This document shows, piece after piece, positions 1 through 8,257 of a stretch of DNA of 64,000 bases. The notes below the pieces were generated by a model. The model saw nothing but the letters and a program-made list of their open reading frames with translations. It did no database searches and was not told the origin of the DNA. Location: NCBI RefSeq assembly GCF_000196895.1, contig NC_014297.1, positions 1,873,328 through 1,937,327 on the forward strand. The letters are read 5' to 3'. A program made the position numbers and the translations under genes. Origin of the DNA: Halalkalicoccus jeotgali B3 (GTDB lineage: Archaea > Halobacteriota > Halobacteria > Halobacteriales > Halalkalicoccaceae). How positions within the stretch are numbered: the stretch's first letter is position 1; each line of letters opens with the position of its first letter.

Positions 1-1086
1 ATCCGGACGTCACGGTAGACACGGGCGATCCGGCGGTCGGTGAGGATCGACCGACCACCGTGGAACTGCATCCCCTGTTCTGCACACATCGTCGCCGTTT
101 CGGTTGATTTGGTCTTTGCCATCGCCGCCCACAGTCCGGCGTTCTCTCCGTCTCTGACTTTCTTCGCCGCCCGGTAGTTGAGTGCGCGTGCCGCCTCGAA
201 TTCGAGGCGCATGTCCGCGAGGCCGTGTTGGACGGCCTGGAACTCGTTTACGCCCCGGCCGAACGCCTCCCGGTCGTGGACGAACTCCCAAGCCTCCTCG
301 ATGGCCGCGGCGGCCATTCCCAGTCCGTGCCCGCCGACGACGATCCGCCCGTGGTTGAAGAACTCCGCGAGCATGAGAAAGCCGCCGTTCTCGAACCCCA
401 CGAGGTTCTCCTCGGGGACCCGCACGTCCTCGAAGGTGATGTGGGCCTGCTTCGAGGCACGCATTCCCATCTTCTCGGGGATATGCTCGGCCTCGTAGCC
501 CGCCGCGTCCGTGGGTACGATGATCATCGAATGGTTCGAGTAGCGGTCGTTCTCCTCGCTAGTCCGAACGAAGACGGTGACCCAATCGGCCTCGACGCCG
601 TTGCCGATCCAGTACTTCTCGCCGTTGATAACGTACTCGTCGCCGTCCTTCTCGGCCGTCGTGGTCATCCCCGCCAGGTCGCTGCCGGTATCGGGTTCGG
701 AAACCGCGAGTCCGGTGATCTGCTCGCCCGCCGCGACGGGTTCGATGTACTCTTCCTTCTGAGCCTCGTTACCGTACTCGTAGATCATCTCCGCACCGAA
801 ACTCGCCAGTTGGAGGGTCAGGGCGATGCCCGCGTCGGCCTTGTAGAACTCCTCGGCGATCGCGAGCATCTCGACGACGTCGAACCCGCGTCCGCCCAGT
901 TCCTCGGGGATGTCCTGGGCGACCAGTCCCGCCTCCTGTCCGGCTTCGAGGATCTCCCACGGGTACTCTCCCTTGCGGAAGCACTCCTCTGCGTTCGGCG
1001 CGATGTGTTCGTCGGCGAACTCGCGGGCTTCCTCCTTCACCTCGCGGGCGTACTCGGGGACGACGTCCTCGGAAAGCAGTTCCATA
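1..1086 (-). CDS. Acyl-CoA dehydrogenase (partial, C-terminus beyond window)
   Basis: Flavoprotein that oxidises acyl-CoA thioesters to enoyl-CoA. The first 362 residues are visible and the gene runs off the left edge. The N-terminal helical domain carries IPEELGGRGFDVVE. The middle beta domain has the family's substrate/FAD motif ITGLAVSEPDTGSDLAGM and the YWIGNG stretch. The C-terminal helical domain begins with FNHGRIVVGGHGLGMA and includes EQGMQFHGGRSI. The catalytic Glu region lies outside the window. The substrate (fatty, branched-chain or glutaryl-type acyl-CoA) cannot be told from what is visible. Confidence 0.92.
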
Positions 1087-1168
1087 CTTCCCTATCGGTT
1101 CGGGGGATCAAATATCTCGTGGAACTGTGATAAACCGATCGAAAGTTGTGAATTTACACCCCTTGGAG

Positions 1169-1846
1169 TCACTTCCGGTCGTCGTCCGCGAAGTGACTGA
1201 CCGCGATCCCTTCGCCCAGCGGGAGCACCATCGTCTCGAAGGCCGGATCGGAGCGAACGGTATCGAGGTAGTCAGCGATCCCGCGTGTCCCCTCGTTGGT
1301 CTCGGCCGATCGGCCCTCGAGGTGGGCCAGCAGGTCGTCGAACACCACCGCCCCGTCGGCGCTCATCGCGTTGTCCGCGATCACGACCGCACCGGGGGCC
1401 AGTTTCTCGCGGACGGCCTCCAGCGCGTCGGAATAGCGGTGTTTCTGGTGGTCGATCAGGACCACGTCGAACGGGCCATCGTAGCGTTCGATAGTGTCCA
1501 TGGCGTCGCCGTGCTCGTAGCTCGCGAGGTCGTCGTACCCGCCGCGAGCGAGGTACTCGCGGGCCATCTCCAACTCCCCTTCGTCGACCTCGGTGAGGAC
1601 GACCTCGCCGTCCTCCGGGAGGGCCTTTGCGAACCAGTACGCCGAGTAGCCGTAGCCCGAGCCGAACTCGAAGACCGACCGCGCGCCCGCGAGCCGGGCG
1701 GTCAGTCGGAGGAATCCCCCGACCTCCGGGCCGACGTGGGGAAAGCCCTCGTCCTCGGCGTAGGCGTCCATCTCCTCCAGAACGTCGTCTGGCTGTGGTC
1801 CGGCTGCGCGAACGAACCGGAGCACGTCGTCTGCGAGGTGTGCCAT
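1169..1846 (-). CDS. O-methyltransferase, class I SAM-dependent
   Basis: A 225-residue methyltransferase of the small metal-dependent O-methyltransferase type (catechol/caffeoyl-CoA-like). Motif I, VFEFGSGYGYSAYWFA, is at about residues 58-73. LTEVDEGELEMA forms the acidic strand-2 loop, VVLIDHQKHRYSDAL supplies the putative metal Asp, and VVIADNAM fits the later Asp-Asn pair. An upstream in-frame Met at 1945 gives an arginine-rich 33-residue extension unlike haloarchaeal protein, so the start at 1846 (MAHLADD) is preferred. The preceding hydrolase gene ends only 31 bases upstream, so the two may be cotranscribed. The substrate is unknown. Confidence 0.85.
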   Translation of the reverse strand: MAHLADDVLRFVRAAGPQPDDVLEEMDAYAEDEGFPHVGPEVGGFLRLTARLAGARSVFEFGSGYGYSAYWFAKALPEDGEVVLTEVDEGELEMAREYLARGGYDDLASYEHGDAMDTIERYDGPFDVVLIDHQKHRYSDALEAVREKLAPGAVVIADNAMSADGAVVFDDLLAHLEGRSAETNEGTRGIADYLDTVRSDPAFETMVLPLGEGIAVSHFADDDRK

Positions 1847-1877
1847 ACGACCCCCTACAGGAACCGGGACCAAGAAA

Positions 1878-3140
1878 TCAGCCCTCCAGCGTCGTCCCCG
1901 CGAGTCGCGCCATCGCGCCCGTGAGCACCTGCGTCGCGGTCGCACAGTCGGCCCAGTCGGTCCACTCGCGGGGGTTGTGCGAGATGCCGCCCCGCGAGGG
2001 CGCGAACAGCATCCCCGCGTCGGTGACTCGCGCGACCTGCATCGTGTCGTGGGCCGCCCCCGAGTGCATCGCCATCGTTTTGATCCCGGCGGCCTCGCCG
2101 GCCTCGCGGACAGCGCTTCGACAGCGCCCGGACATCGGGACGGGCTCGACGTCGAACGCCCTCGTTAGTTCGGTCTCGACTCCGCGCTCACTCTCGAGAC
2201 GCGCGAGGCTCGAGCGGGCCCGCGAGACGATCTCGTTCATCGAGTCGTACTCGACATCGCGGATGTCGACGCCACAGTCGACCCGGCCGGGCACGACGTT
2301 CGTCGCGTTCGGCTCCACGGAGTGGCTGCCGACGGTCCCCACGGCACTCTCGCTCTCGCTTGCGACGACCTCATTTGCCGCGCGCTCGACGTCGAGGACG
2401 AACTCGCTCGCCGCCGCGAGCGCGTCGGTCCGGTCGTTCATGGGGGTAGCCCCCGCGTGGTTCGCCTCGCCGGTGATGGTTACGTCACAATGGGTGATCC
2501 CGGTGATGTCGGTGACGACTCCCACCGGGACGCCGACGGTCTCTAAGCGCTCGGACTGCTCGATGTGGAGTTCGAGCCACGCGTCCCAGCCCGCCGCGTT
2601 GACCCGCCCCTCGCCACGGAACCCGATCCCGTCGAGTGCCTCGGCGAGGCTCGTCCCCTCCTCGTCCTCCAGCGCGAGCGCCTCCTCGACGCTTCGCCCG
2701 CCCGCGGCGACCGAGGAGCCGAGCATCCCCGAGCCGAACCGGCCGCCCTCCTCCTCGGTGAACGAGACAACGGTGATCGGGCGTTCCGGGCGCGTGTCGG
2801 CCTCGCGCATCGTGCGGACGGCTTCGAGGGCCGCGTAGGTTCCGAGCGGGCCGTCGAAGATACCGCCCTCAGGCACCGAATCGAGGTGGCTGCCCGCCGC
2901 CACGGGCGGCAGGTCGGGGTCGGCGCTCGCGGGGACCCACCGACCGACGACGTTGCCCACGGCATCGACCCTGACGTCCAGCCCGGCGTCTTCCAGCCTC
3001 CCGACGAAGTACTCGCGGGCCTCGCCGTTTTCCTCGCTCGCGGCTCGAACCGTCCGGCCCCGTCCCTGTTCGCTTTCGATGCGTCCGAACTCGGCAGTAC
3101 GCTCGATGTCCTCGCGGAGTCGCTCCCGGTCGACCTGCAT
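1878..3140 (-). CDS. M20-family Zn hydrolase (N-carbamoyl-amino-acid hydrolase / allantoate amidohydrolase type)
   Basis: A 420-residue binuclear metallohydrolase cleaving N-carbamoyl amino acids, ureidopropionate or allantoate; the exact substrate is not decidable. Metal ligands are visible in AGSHLDSVPEGG (His85, Asp87) and in SFTEEEGGRFG (Glu129/Glu130), the double-Glu signature of the hydantoinase/carbamoylase branch. The dimerisation (lid) domain contains GEANHAGATPMNDRTDAL, another hallmark of this branch, and a C-terminal HSGAAHDTMQ supplies the last His ligand. The length matches the family. It lies upstream of and in line with the O-methyltransferase. Confidence 0.88.
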   Translation of the reverse strand: MQVDRERLREDIERTAEFGRIESEQGRGRTVRAASEENGEAREYFVGRLEDAGLDVRVDAVGNVVGRWVPASADPDLPPVAAGSHLDSVPEGGIFDGPLGTYAALEAVRTMREADTRPERPITVVSFTEEEGGRFGSGMLGSSVAAGGRSVEEALALEDEEGTSLAEALDGIGFRGEGRVNAAGWDAWLELHIEQSERLETVGVPVGVVTDITGITHCDVTITGEANHAGATPMNDRTDALAAASEFVLDVERAANEVVASESESAVGTVGSHSVEPNATNVVPGRVDCGVDIRDVEYDSMNEIVSRARSSLARLESERGVETELTRAFDVEPVPMSGRCRSAVREAGEAAGIKTMAMHSGAAHDTMQVARVTDAGMLFAPSRGGISHNPREWTDWADCATATQVLTGAMARLAGTTLEG

Positions 3141-3362
3141 ACCGGGTCGAGCGCTCGGCCCACAATGGCGCTTGCGATCCGTTCTCAGTCGAGTTTCCGG
3201 GGCGGCAAAACGCCTCCCCGAGGTAGGGTTCGTGTTTCGCGCCGAAACCGATCCGGACGTCGTGTTCGACGAGGGCCTCCCGGGGACGTGCCGCTCGACA
3301 CCGTCCGCGCCGTCGCGGACGATAAACGCGGTTGTTCGCCGCCGGTTATTAACCTCCTCCCC

Positions 3363-4400
3363 TCAGGGGACGATGACCGCCCGGCCCTCGATTTCGCCCT
3401 CTTCGAGCGCCGCCGCGACATCGTTGATCTCCTCGATGGGGTACTGTGTGGTCTCGAGGTGCATCTCCCCCTGCTCGACCAGCGAGACGAGCTCCTGGAG
3501 CTCGGTGTACTTCCCGACGATGTTCCCGACGAAGGAGAACTCCCCGTTGACCAGTGCCTGGGCGGGTTCATGGATGTGTCCGCCGTAGCCGATGATGTGG
3601 TGATCGCCCCCCGGTGCGACGATCTCAGGGGCCAGCGCCGTGGTCTGATCCGCGCCGACGAAGTCGAGCACCTGCTCTGCGCCCGCGCCGTCGGTGATCC
3701 CCGCAATCGCCTCGGCGACGTCCTCGTCGGCGGAGTTGATCGTGTGGTCCGCCCCGAGCCGATCCGCAAGCGAGAGGGCCTCGTCTTTGACGTCGACGGC
3801 GATGGTCGTGCTCGCACTCATCGCCTCCACCGCTTGGAGACCGATGTGGCCCAGCCCGCCGATCCCGATCACGACCGTGTAGCTCCCCGGAAACAGGTTC
3901 GGGGTCGCCTTCTTGACCGCGTGATACGCGGTGATCCCGGCGTCGGCGTGGGGCGCGATCTCGACGGGATCGACCGAATCGAGTTTGATCGCCGCGCGTT
4001 CGGAGGTCAGCAGGTACTCCGCGAACCCGCCGTCGACGTTCAGGCCGGGAAACGAGGCGTTCTCGCAGTGCATGTCCTCGCCGAGCCGACAGGCCCGACA
4101 CTCCCCGCAGGTCACGTGGGGATGACAGATCACCTTATCGCCGACCTCCACGGTCGTCACCTCCTCGCCGATCTCCACTACTTCCCCGGCGTTCTCGTGG
4201 CCGAGCGTCATCGGCAGGTCCTGTTCGACGTAGTCGGTCCACATCCCCTCGATAATGTGGTTGTCCGTCTGGCACCACCCGGCCCCCTCGACCTCGATCA
4301 CGACGTGATCCGAGCGGGTCGGCTCGGGCCGCTCTACCTCGTCGATCGAGAGCGCCTCGCCCATCTCCTCGGTGTAGTCGTGGAGTCTCGCGGCGTCCAT
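3363..4400 (-). CDS. Zinc-dependent NAD(P) alcohol dehydrogenase (MDR family)
   Basis: A 345-residue medium-chain dehydrogenase. Catalytic zinc ligands are Cys43 (GWCQTDNH) and His68-Glu69 (LGHENAG). The structural zinc loop has Cys98, Cys101, Cys104 and Cys112. The Rossmann motif IGIGGLGHIGLQA is near residue 178, followed by VDVKDE, whose acidic residue favours NAD over NADP. It is transcribed away from an amidohydrolase/DUF59 pair across a 112-base divergent promoter region. The same three families travel together in actinobacterial propane monooxygenase loci, so an alcohol from a hydroxylation step is a possible substrate (inference). Confidence 0.92.
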   Translation of the reverse strand: MDAARLHDYTEEMGEALSIDEVERPEPTRSDHVVIEVEGAGWCQTDNHIIEGMWTDYVEQDLPMTLGHENAGEVVEIGEEVTTVEVGDKVICHPHVTCGECRACRLGEDMHCENASFPGLNVDGGFAEYLLTSERAAIKLDSVDPVEIAPHADAGITAYHAVKKATPNLFPGSYTVVIGIGGLGHIGLQAVEAMSASTTIAVDVKDEALSLADRLGADHTINSADEDVAEAIAGITDGAGAEQVLDFVGADQTTALAPEIVAPGGDHHIIGYGGHIHEPAQALVNGEFSFVGNIVGKYTELQELVSLVEQGEMHLETTQYPIEEINDVAAALEEGEIEGRAVIVP

Positions 4401-4476
4401 AATACGGCTCGATACTCGACTGATACCGACAAAAAGATTGTGTACAAGGCAGTCCGGGCGGACCGCCGGTGTGCGA

Positions 4477-4484
4477 AATTATAA
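4477..4484 (+). promoter_or_regulatory. TATA box of the amidohydrolase gene
   Basis: AAATTATAATG lies 29-36 bases upstream of the ATG at 4513, the spacing expected for a leaderless haloarchaeal transcript. It sits in the divergent region shared with the alcohol dehydrogenase. Confidence 0.55.
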
Positions 4485-4512
4485 TGATAGTGCGTCCGTA
4501 GTTGCTACTGGT

Positions 4513-5571
4513 ATGTACACATATGACGGTGAAGACGTGTTCGTGCTCGACGGGCACGTCCACTGGTGGGACGCGAGCAAGGAGAACATCAAACACGAAG
4601 GTGGCGAGCAGTTCATCCGCTGTTTCTACGACTATCACACCGGTTTCACCCCCGAGGAGCGCCAGTGGAGTCTAGAGGAGTATCGCAAGTACGATAAAGA
4701 CCGGATGGTCCGGGACATGTTCGGCGACGGCCACGCCGACATGGGGCTCCTTCAACCCACGTATCTCAACGAGTTCTATACGGAGGGCTTTAACACGATC
4801 GACCGGTGTGCGCAACTCGCCGAGGACCACCCCTCGCGGTTCATCGTCAACGGGCGATTCGATCCCCGCGAGGGCGAGGCGGGCCTGAAGGAACTCGAAC
4901 GCCAGGCCGAGGAGTTCGACGTTCGGGGCGCGAAGGTCTACACCGCCGAGTGGCGCGGCGACTCGAAGGGGTGGCGACTCGATTCGGAGGAGAGCTTCGA
5001 GTACCTCGAGAAGTGTGCCGAACTCGGGATCAAGAACATCCACGCCCACAAGGGGCCGACCATCAGGCCGCTGAACCGCGACGCCTTCGACGTGGCCGAC
5101 ATCGACGACGCGGCGACCTCCTTTCCCGAACTCAACTTCGTCGTCGAACACATCGGGCTGCCCCGGCTGGACGACTTCTGCTGGATCGCCGCCCAGGAGC
5201 CAAACGTCTACGGTGGGCTGGCGGTCGCCGCCCCGCTCGCAGAGAGCCGCCCGCGGAAGTTCGGCGAGATCATGGGCGAGTTGCTCTTCTGGCTCGGGGA
5301 AGACCGCATCCTCTTCGGCAGCGACTACGCGATCTGGGAACCGGAGTGGCTGATCGAGGCGGTGATGGAAGCCGAGATGACGCCCGAACAGCGCGAGGAG
5401 TTCGGCGTCGAACTCGACCTCGAGGTCAAAAAGAAGATCATGGGCGAGAACGCCGCCCGGCTGTATGACATCGACATCGAGCGCCAGAAGGAGATCCTGC
5501 GCGGGGACGGCGTCAGCGAGGAGTTCGGACTCGAAGAGCAGTACGCCCGGACCGCGAGCGCGGACGACTGA
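4513..5571 (+). CDS. Amidohydrolase family 2 (metal-dependent TIM-barrel hydrolase/decarboxylase)
   Basis: A 352-residue amidohydro_2 protein. The N-terminal metal-binding H-x-H is in DGHVHWWD (His15, His17). Later ligands are likely in NIHAHKGP and EHIGLPRLDD, with the distal Asp in LFGSDYAIWEPEW. The family includes ACMSD-type decarboxylases and lactone hydrolases, so the reaction is not assignable. The start at 4513 (MYTYDG) is chosen over an in-frame Met at 4438 because a TATA box lies between them and the extra 25 residues are not conserved-looking. The DUF59 gene begins two bases after its stop. Confidence 0.88.
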   Translation: MYTYDGEDVFVLDGHVHWWDASKENIKHEGGEQFIRCFYDYHTGFTPEERQWSLEEYRKYDKDRMVRDMFGDGHADMGLLQPTYLNEFYTEGFNTIDRCAQLAEDHPSRFIVNGRFDPREGEAGLKELERQAEEFDVRGAKVYTAEWRGDSKGWRLDSEESFEYLEKCAELGIKNIHAHKGPTIRPLNRDAFDVADIDDAATSFPELNFVVEHIGLPRLDDFCWIAAQEPNVYGGLAVAAPLAESRPRKFGEIMGELLFWLGEDRILFGSDYAIWEPEWLIEAVMEAEMTPEQREEFGVELDLEVKKKIMGENAARLYDIDIERQKEILRGDGVSEEFGLEEQYARTASADD

Positions 5572-5573
5572 CC

Positions 5574-6323
5574 ATGAGCGAGAGCCAGCGGATCAGCCCC
5601 GAAACGATCGAGGAGCGTCTCGAAGCGGTGACCGATCCCGAACTCGACCGCTCGATCGTCGAGCTGGACTATATAGTGGACATCGAGATCGAGGGCGGGT
5701 CGGTCGAGGTCGGGTTCGTCCTGCCGACCGCGTGGTGCTCGCCGGCGTTCGCGTGGATGATGATGGCCGACGCCCGCGAGGCCCTCGCCGACCATCCCGC
5801 GATTTCGGACGCGACCGTCCGCCTGGACGAGCACATGCACGCAGCGGAGATCAACGAGGGGGTAAACGGAGGGCTCGCCTTCGGGGAAGCCTTCGAGGAC
5901 GCCGACGGCGAGGTCGAGGCCGTCCGCCGCGAACTCGACGGGAAGGCCCGCGTTGCACGCCAGTACCGAGCGACGGAGACCCTTCTGGAGGGCGGGCTGA
6001 AACCCGATCAGATCGCACGGCTTCGCCGCGAGGACCTCTCGATCGACGCCGAGGCGGGGCGGGCGACGGTGCGGGTGAACGCGACGCTGTCGGTCTGTGT
6101 CGACTCCCAGCCGCTCGAAGACTACCTCGAGAAAGCACTCACGACGGACGTCGCCGACGCACCGGAAAAACGGCTGTTCGCCACGCCGGAGGGCGAGGCC
6201 ATCGCCCCCGAGGAGTTCGAGACGGTCCATCGGCGGGGCCGGCTGGCGACGACGAACATGAGCGGGCAGGGCCACGTCTGTGAGAGCCTCGGGGCGTCGC
6301 GGATCGGCTCGCAAAGCGACTGA
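5574..6323 (+). CDS. MIP18/DUF59-family iron-sulfur assembly-like protein
   Basis: A 249-residue protein with an N-terminal MIP18 (DUF59, PaaD/SufT-like) domain. TDPELDRSIVELDYI is at residues 20-34, and a conserved-position Cys55 is in PTAWCSPAF. These domains assist metal-cluster insertion into target enzymes. The C-terminal half (from about residue 115) has no family I recognise; it holds Cys near LSVCVDSQP and near GHVCESLG. It is separated from the amidohydrolase by two bases and surely cotranscribed. In actinobacterial propane monooxygenase loci a homologous DUF59 gene sits beside the amidohydrolase, which suggests a maturation role for a partner metalloenzyme (inference). Confidence 0.82.
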   Translation: MSESQRISPETIEERLEAVTDPELDRSIVELDYIVDIEIEGGSVEVGFVLPTAWCSPAFAWMMMADAREALADHPAISDATVRLDEHMHAAEINEGVNGGLAFGEAFEDADGEVEAVRRELDGKARVARQYRATETLLEGGLKPDQIARLRREDLSIDAEAGRATVRVNATLSVCVDSQPLEDYLEKALTTDVADAPEKRLFATPEGEAIAPEEFETVHRRGRLATTNMSGQGHVCESLGASRIGSQSD

Positions 6324-6328
6324 CCGGC

Positions 6329-6511
6329 TCAGGCCTTGCCGAGCCCGTAGCGACCCTCACTGACCCATGCGGATTTCTCCCAGCCACACTCGGGACAGGT
6401 GTCCTCGGTCCACTCGAATTCGGCACCACAGCGCTGACAGAGTGCGGTGTCGGGTTCGGTCCCGTGGGCCAGTCGTGGCTCGTCTTCGCCGGAAGTACTC
6501 TCGTCGCTCAT
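6329..6511 (-). CDS. Small zinc-ribbon protein (60 aa)
   Basis: An acidic N-terminus is followed by one zinc ribbon: CQRCG at residues 25-29 and CPECG at 39-43, the CPxCG-type knuckles common in haloarchaeal microproteins. The start at 6511 gives 60 residues; the longer in-frame extension to 7060 is an arginine-rich shadow of the opposite frame. It converges on the DUF59 gene with a 5-base gap. The molecular role is unknown. Confidence 0.75.
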   Translation of the reverse strand: MSDESTSGEDEPRLAHGTEPDTALCQRCGAEFEWTEDTCPECGWEKSAWVSEGRYGLGKA

Positions 6512-6561
6512 GTAGTGGTGTTGGCAGGGGTCGGTAGTAAATGATGGGGTCCTCGTGGGGC

Positions 6562-7863
6562 CTAGAGATAGCCGAACAGCGCCATCCCGAGCCCCACCGC
6601 CCAGCCGGTGAGCCCGAGCGCGAGGAGTGCACGTCCCCGGGTGTCGCTGCGGGCCGCCCCTGCCGCGATCAGCCCGAGGGCGACGGTCAACCCGATCCGG
6701 TGGAGGAACAGCTCGATGGGAACCGCGGCGACTCCGAGCCCGGCGAAGTCCATCACGAACGCCGCCCCGAGACCGACGAGAGTGAAACCGAAGGCGGGCA
6801 GGGGTTCGAGCGACCGCCCGAGCAGGCCGACGATCCGCTGGAGGCCCACCAATCGGCCCGCGGCCTCGAACGGCCGGGCGAGGACGACCGCCACGATCGG
6901 CAGCCCGACGACCAGAACGGGATAGAGTACGGCGACGAACGTCTTCGGGGAAAGCAGGGGCACGGTCGCCTCCAGGAAGAGGCCGGCGCTTCGCACCCCG
7001 AGGTACAGCCCGCCGAGCGCCGCCGCAAGGACGAACCCCCGCGTGTTCGCGAGCGTCCACCCGAGCAGACGACGGGTCTCGCCGTACACCGCCCGGCGGG
7101 TCTCCCGGGTGAGGATGCCGATCAGTCCGAGAATCGCCACGCCGGTGCCCGAGGGAGCGCTCTCGAGTTCGATTACCGACAGCCAGCCGTCGCTGCCGCC
7201 CTCGTCGATCCCGTGGTGCTCACGGCGGACCTCCTCGACGTAGGGCTGGCCGATGAACTCCGATTCGAGGTCGTTTCGCGAGCTCTGCGTGCCGGTCACG
7301 GTGTGACGGAGGCGAAACCAGTCCCAGTACTCCTGATGGGTCTGGATCGCGGTCCAGTCGTCGCTCCGGGTCGTGTACGCGCGGATGTGGTGGCGGCTGC
7401 CGAGGTAGGTCCCCGCGTGGAGCTGATAGCCCTCGTCGATCCAGACGCCCCCGCCGCCGTGGGGCCCCGTGTCGACGTAGGTGTAGCGGGTCGAGCCGTG
7501 GGCGTCGTCCCAGTCGACCCCGCCGTCCTCGACGCTCACCTCGTAGGTTTCGGCTTCGACCGCCTCCTCGTCGGGGTCGGTCTCCTCCCATTCGAGTTCG
7601 GTTCGGTCGTCGAGCGCCTGCCGGACCCGGTCGTCCGAGCCGTGGACGATCATGTTGATCGCCAGCGTCCGCCCGTCGGCGCCCCGCTCGCGGCTGGTAT
7701 ACGGCCAGAGGTAACTGCCCCCTTCGGCGGGCTGGACGAGCCGCTCGCGCTCGAGCTTCTCCCGGTCGGTCGGCCCGCCCGTCAGGACCCCGAGCCCGCC
7801 GGCCACGAGGTAGCTGGCGACGAGCACGACCAGCCCGAGCAAAAGGAGCCGACGCCGGTTCAT
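6562..7863 (-). CDS. Membrane protein with LssY-like extracytoplasmic domain
   Basis: A 433-residue protein that I recognise only tentatively. An N-terminal signal anchor (RRRLLLLGLVVLVASYLVAG) is followed by an extracytoplasmic domain of about 220 residues with INMIVHGSDDRV, STRYTYVDTG and GTYLGSRHHIRAY. The order of these resembles the LssY C-terminal domain. The C-terminal 180 residues contain about five hydrophobic helices (for example GFVLAAALGGLYLGV and TFVAVLYPVLVVGLP). The start at 7863 is preferred because residues upstream of it are basic and non-archaeal in character. It is probably monocistronic; no function can be given. Confidence 0.72.
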   Translation of the reverse strand: MNRRRLLLLGLVVLVASYLVAGGLGVLTGGPTDREKLERERLVQPAEGGSYLWPYTSRERGADGRTLAINMIVHGSDDRVRQALDDRTELEWEETDPDEEAVEAETYEVSVEDGGVDWDDAHGSTRYTYVDTGPHGGGGVWIDEGYQLHAGTYLGSRHHIRAYTTRSDDWTAIQTHQEYWDWFRLRHTVTGTQSSRNDLESEFIGQPYVEEVRREHHGIDEGGSDGWLSVIELESAPSGTGVAILGLIGILTRETRRAVYGETRRLLGWTLANTRGFVLAAALGGLYLGVRSAGLFLEATVPLLSPKTFVAVLYPVLVVGLPIVAVVLARPFEAAGRLVGLQRIVGLLGRSLEPLPAFGFTLVGLGAAFVMDFAGLGVAAVPIELFLHRIGLTVALGLIAAGAARSDTRGRALLALGLTGWAVGLGMALFGYL

Positions 7864-8257
7864 TGACGCTCCGTCGAATACCAGAGACGATGGATAAGCG
7901 TTGTGGTTCGTTTCGGTCGATCGCCGGACGGCTATCGGTCGCCGTGCTGAGGCAATCGCTGGGCGTCGGTGGCGTCGGTAGAAGGGTTGACCAGGAGGCT
8001 GGAGGGCCGAGGAACGGCCAGAGACCGGTCCCCATCGCCTGCCAGCTGCCGGCACTCGTGTCTCCGTCCGTGATAGTGGTGGTCCTTCCGGTAGATGATT
8101 CCGGTCAAAGAGACATGCGAGAAAAAGAGCGCTCGCCTCCGTTTCGCTCTGCCGTCCCGCCGGAGGGTGGTATCGCTGCCGCCCACTCTATCTATGGAAC
8201 GATACGTTCTCCCGGGAGCGAATCGATCGGCGAGACGCCGCGGGTCGCGACCGGGAG
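7864..8257. other. Non-coding gap between divergent-ended genes
   Basis: These 394 bases precede the membrane protein gene and follow the FrhB-like gene (both minus strand). Short open frames here have basic, arginine-rich products and no ribosome site, so I see no gene. The stretch must contain the promoter of the membrane protein and the terminator of the reductase operon, but no clear motif stands out. Confidence 0.5.
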
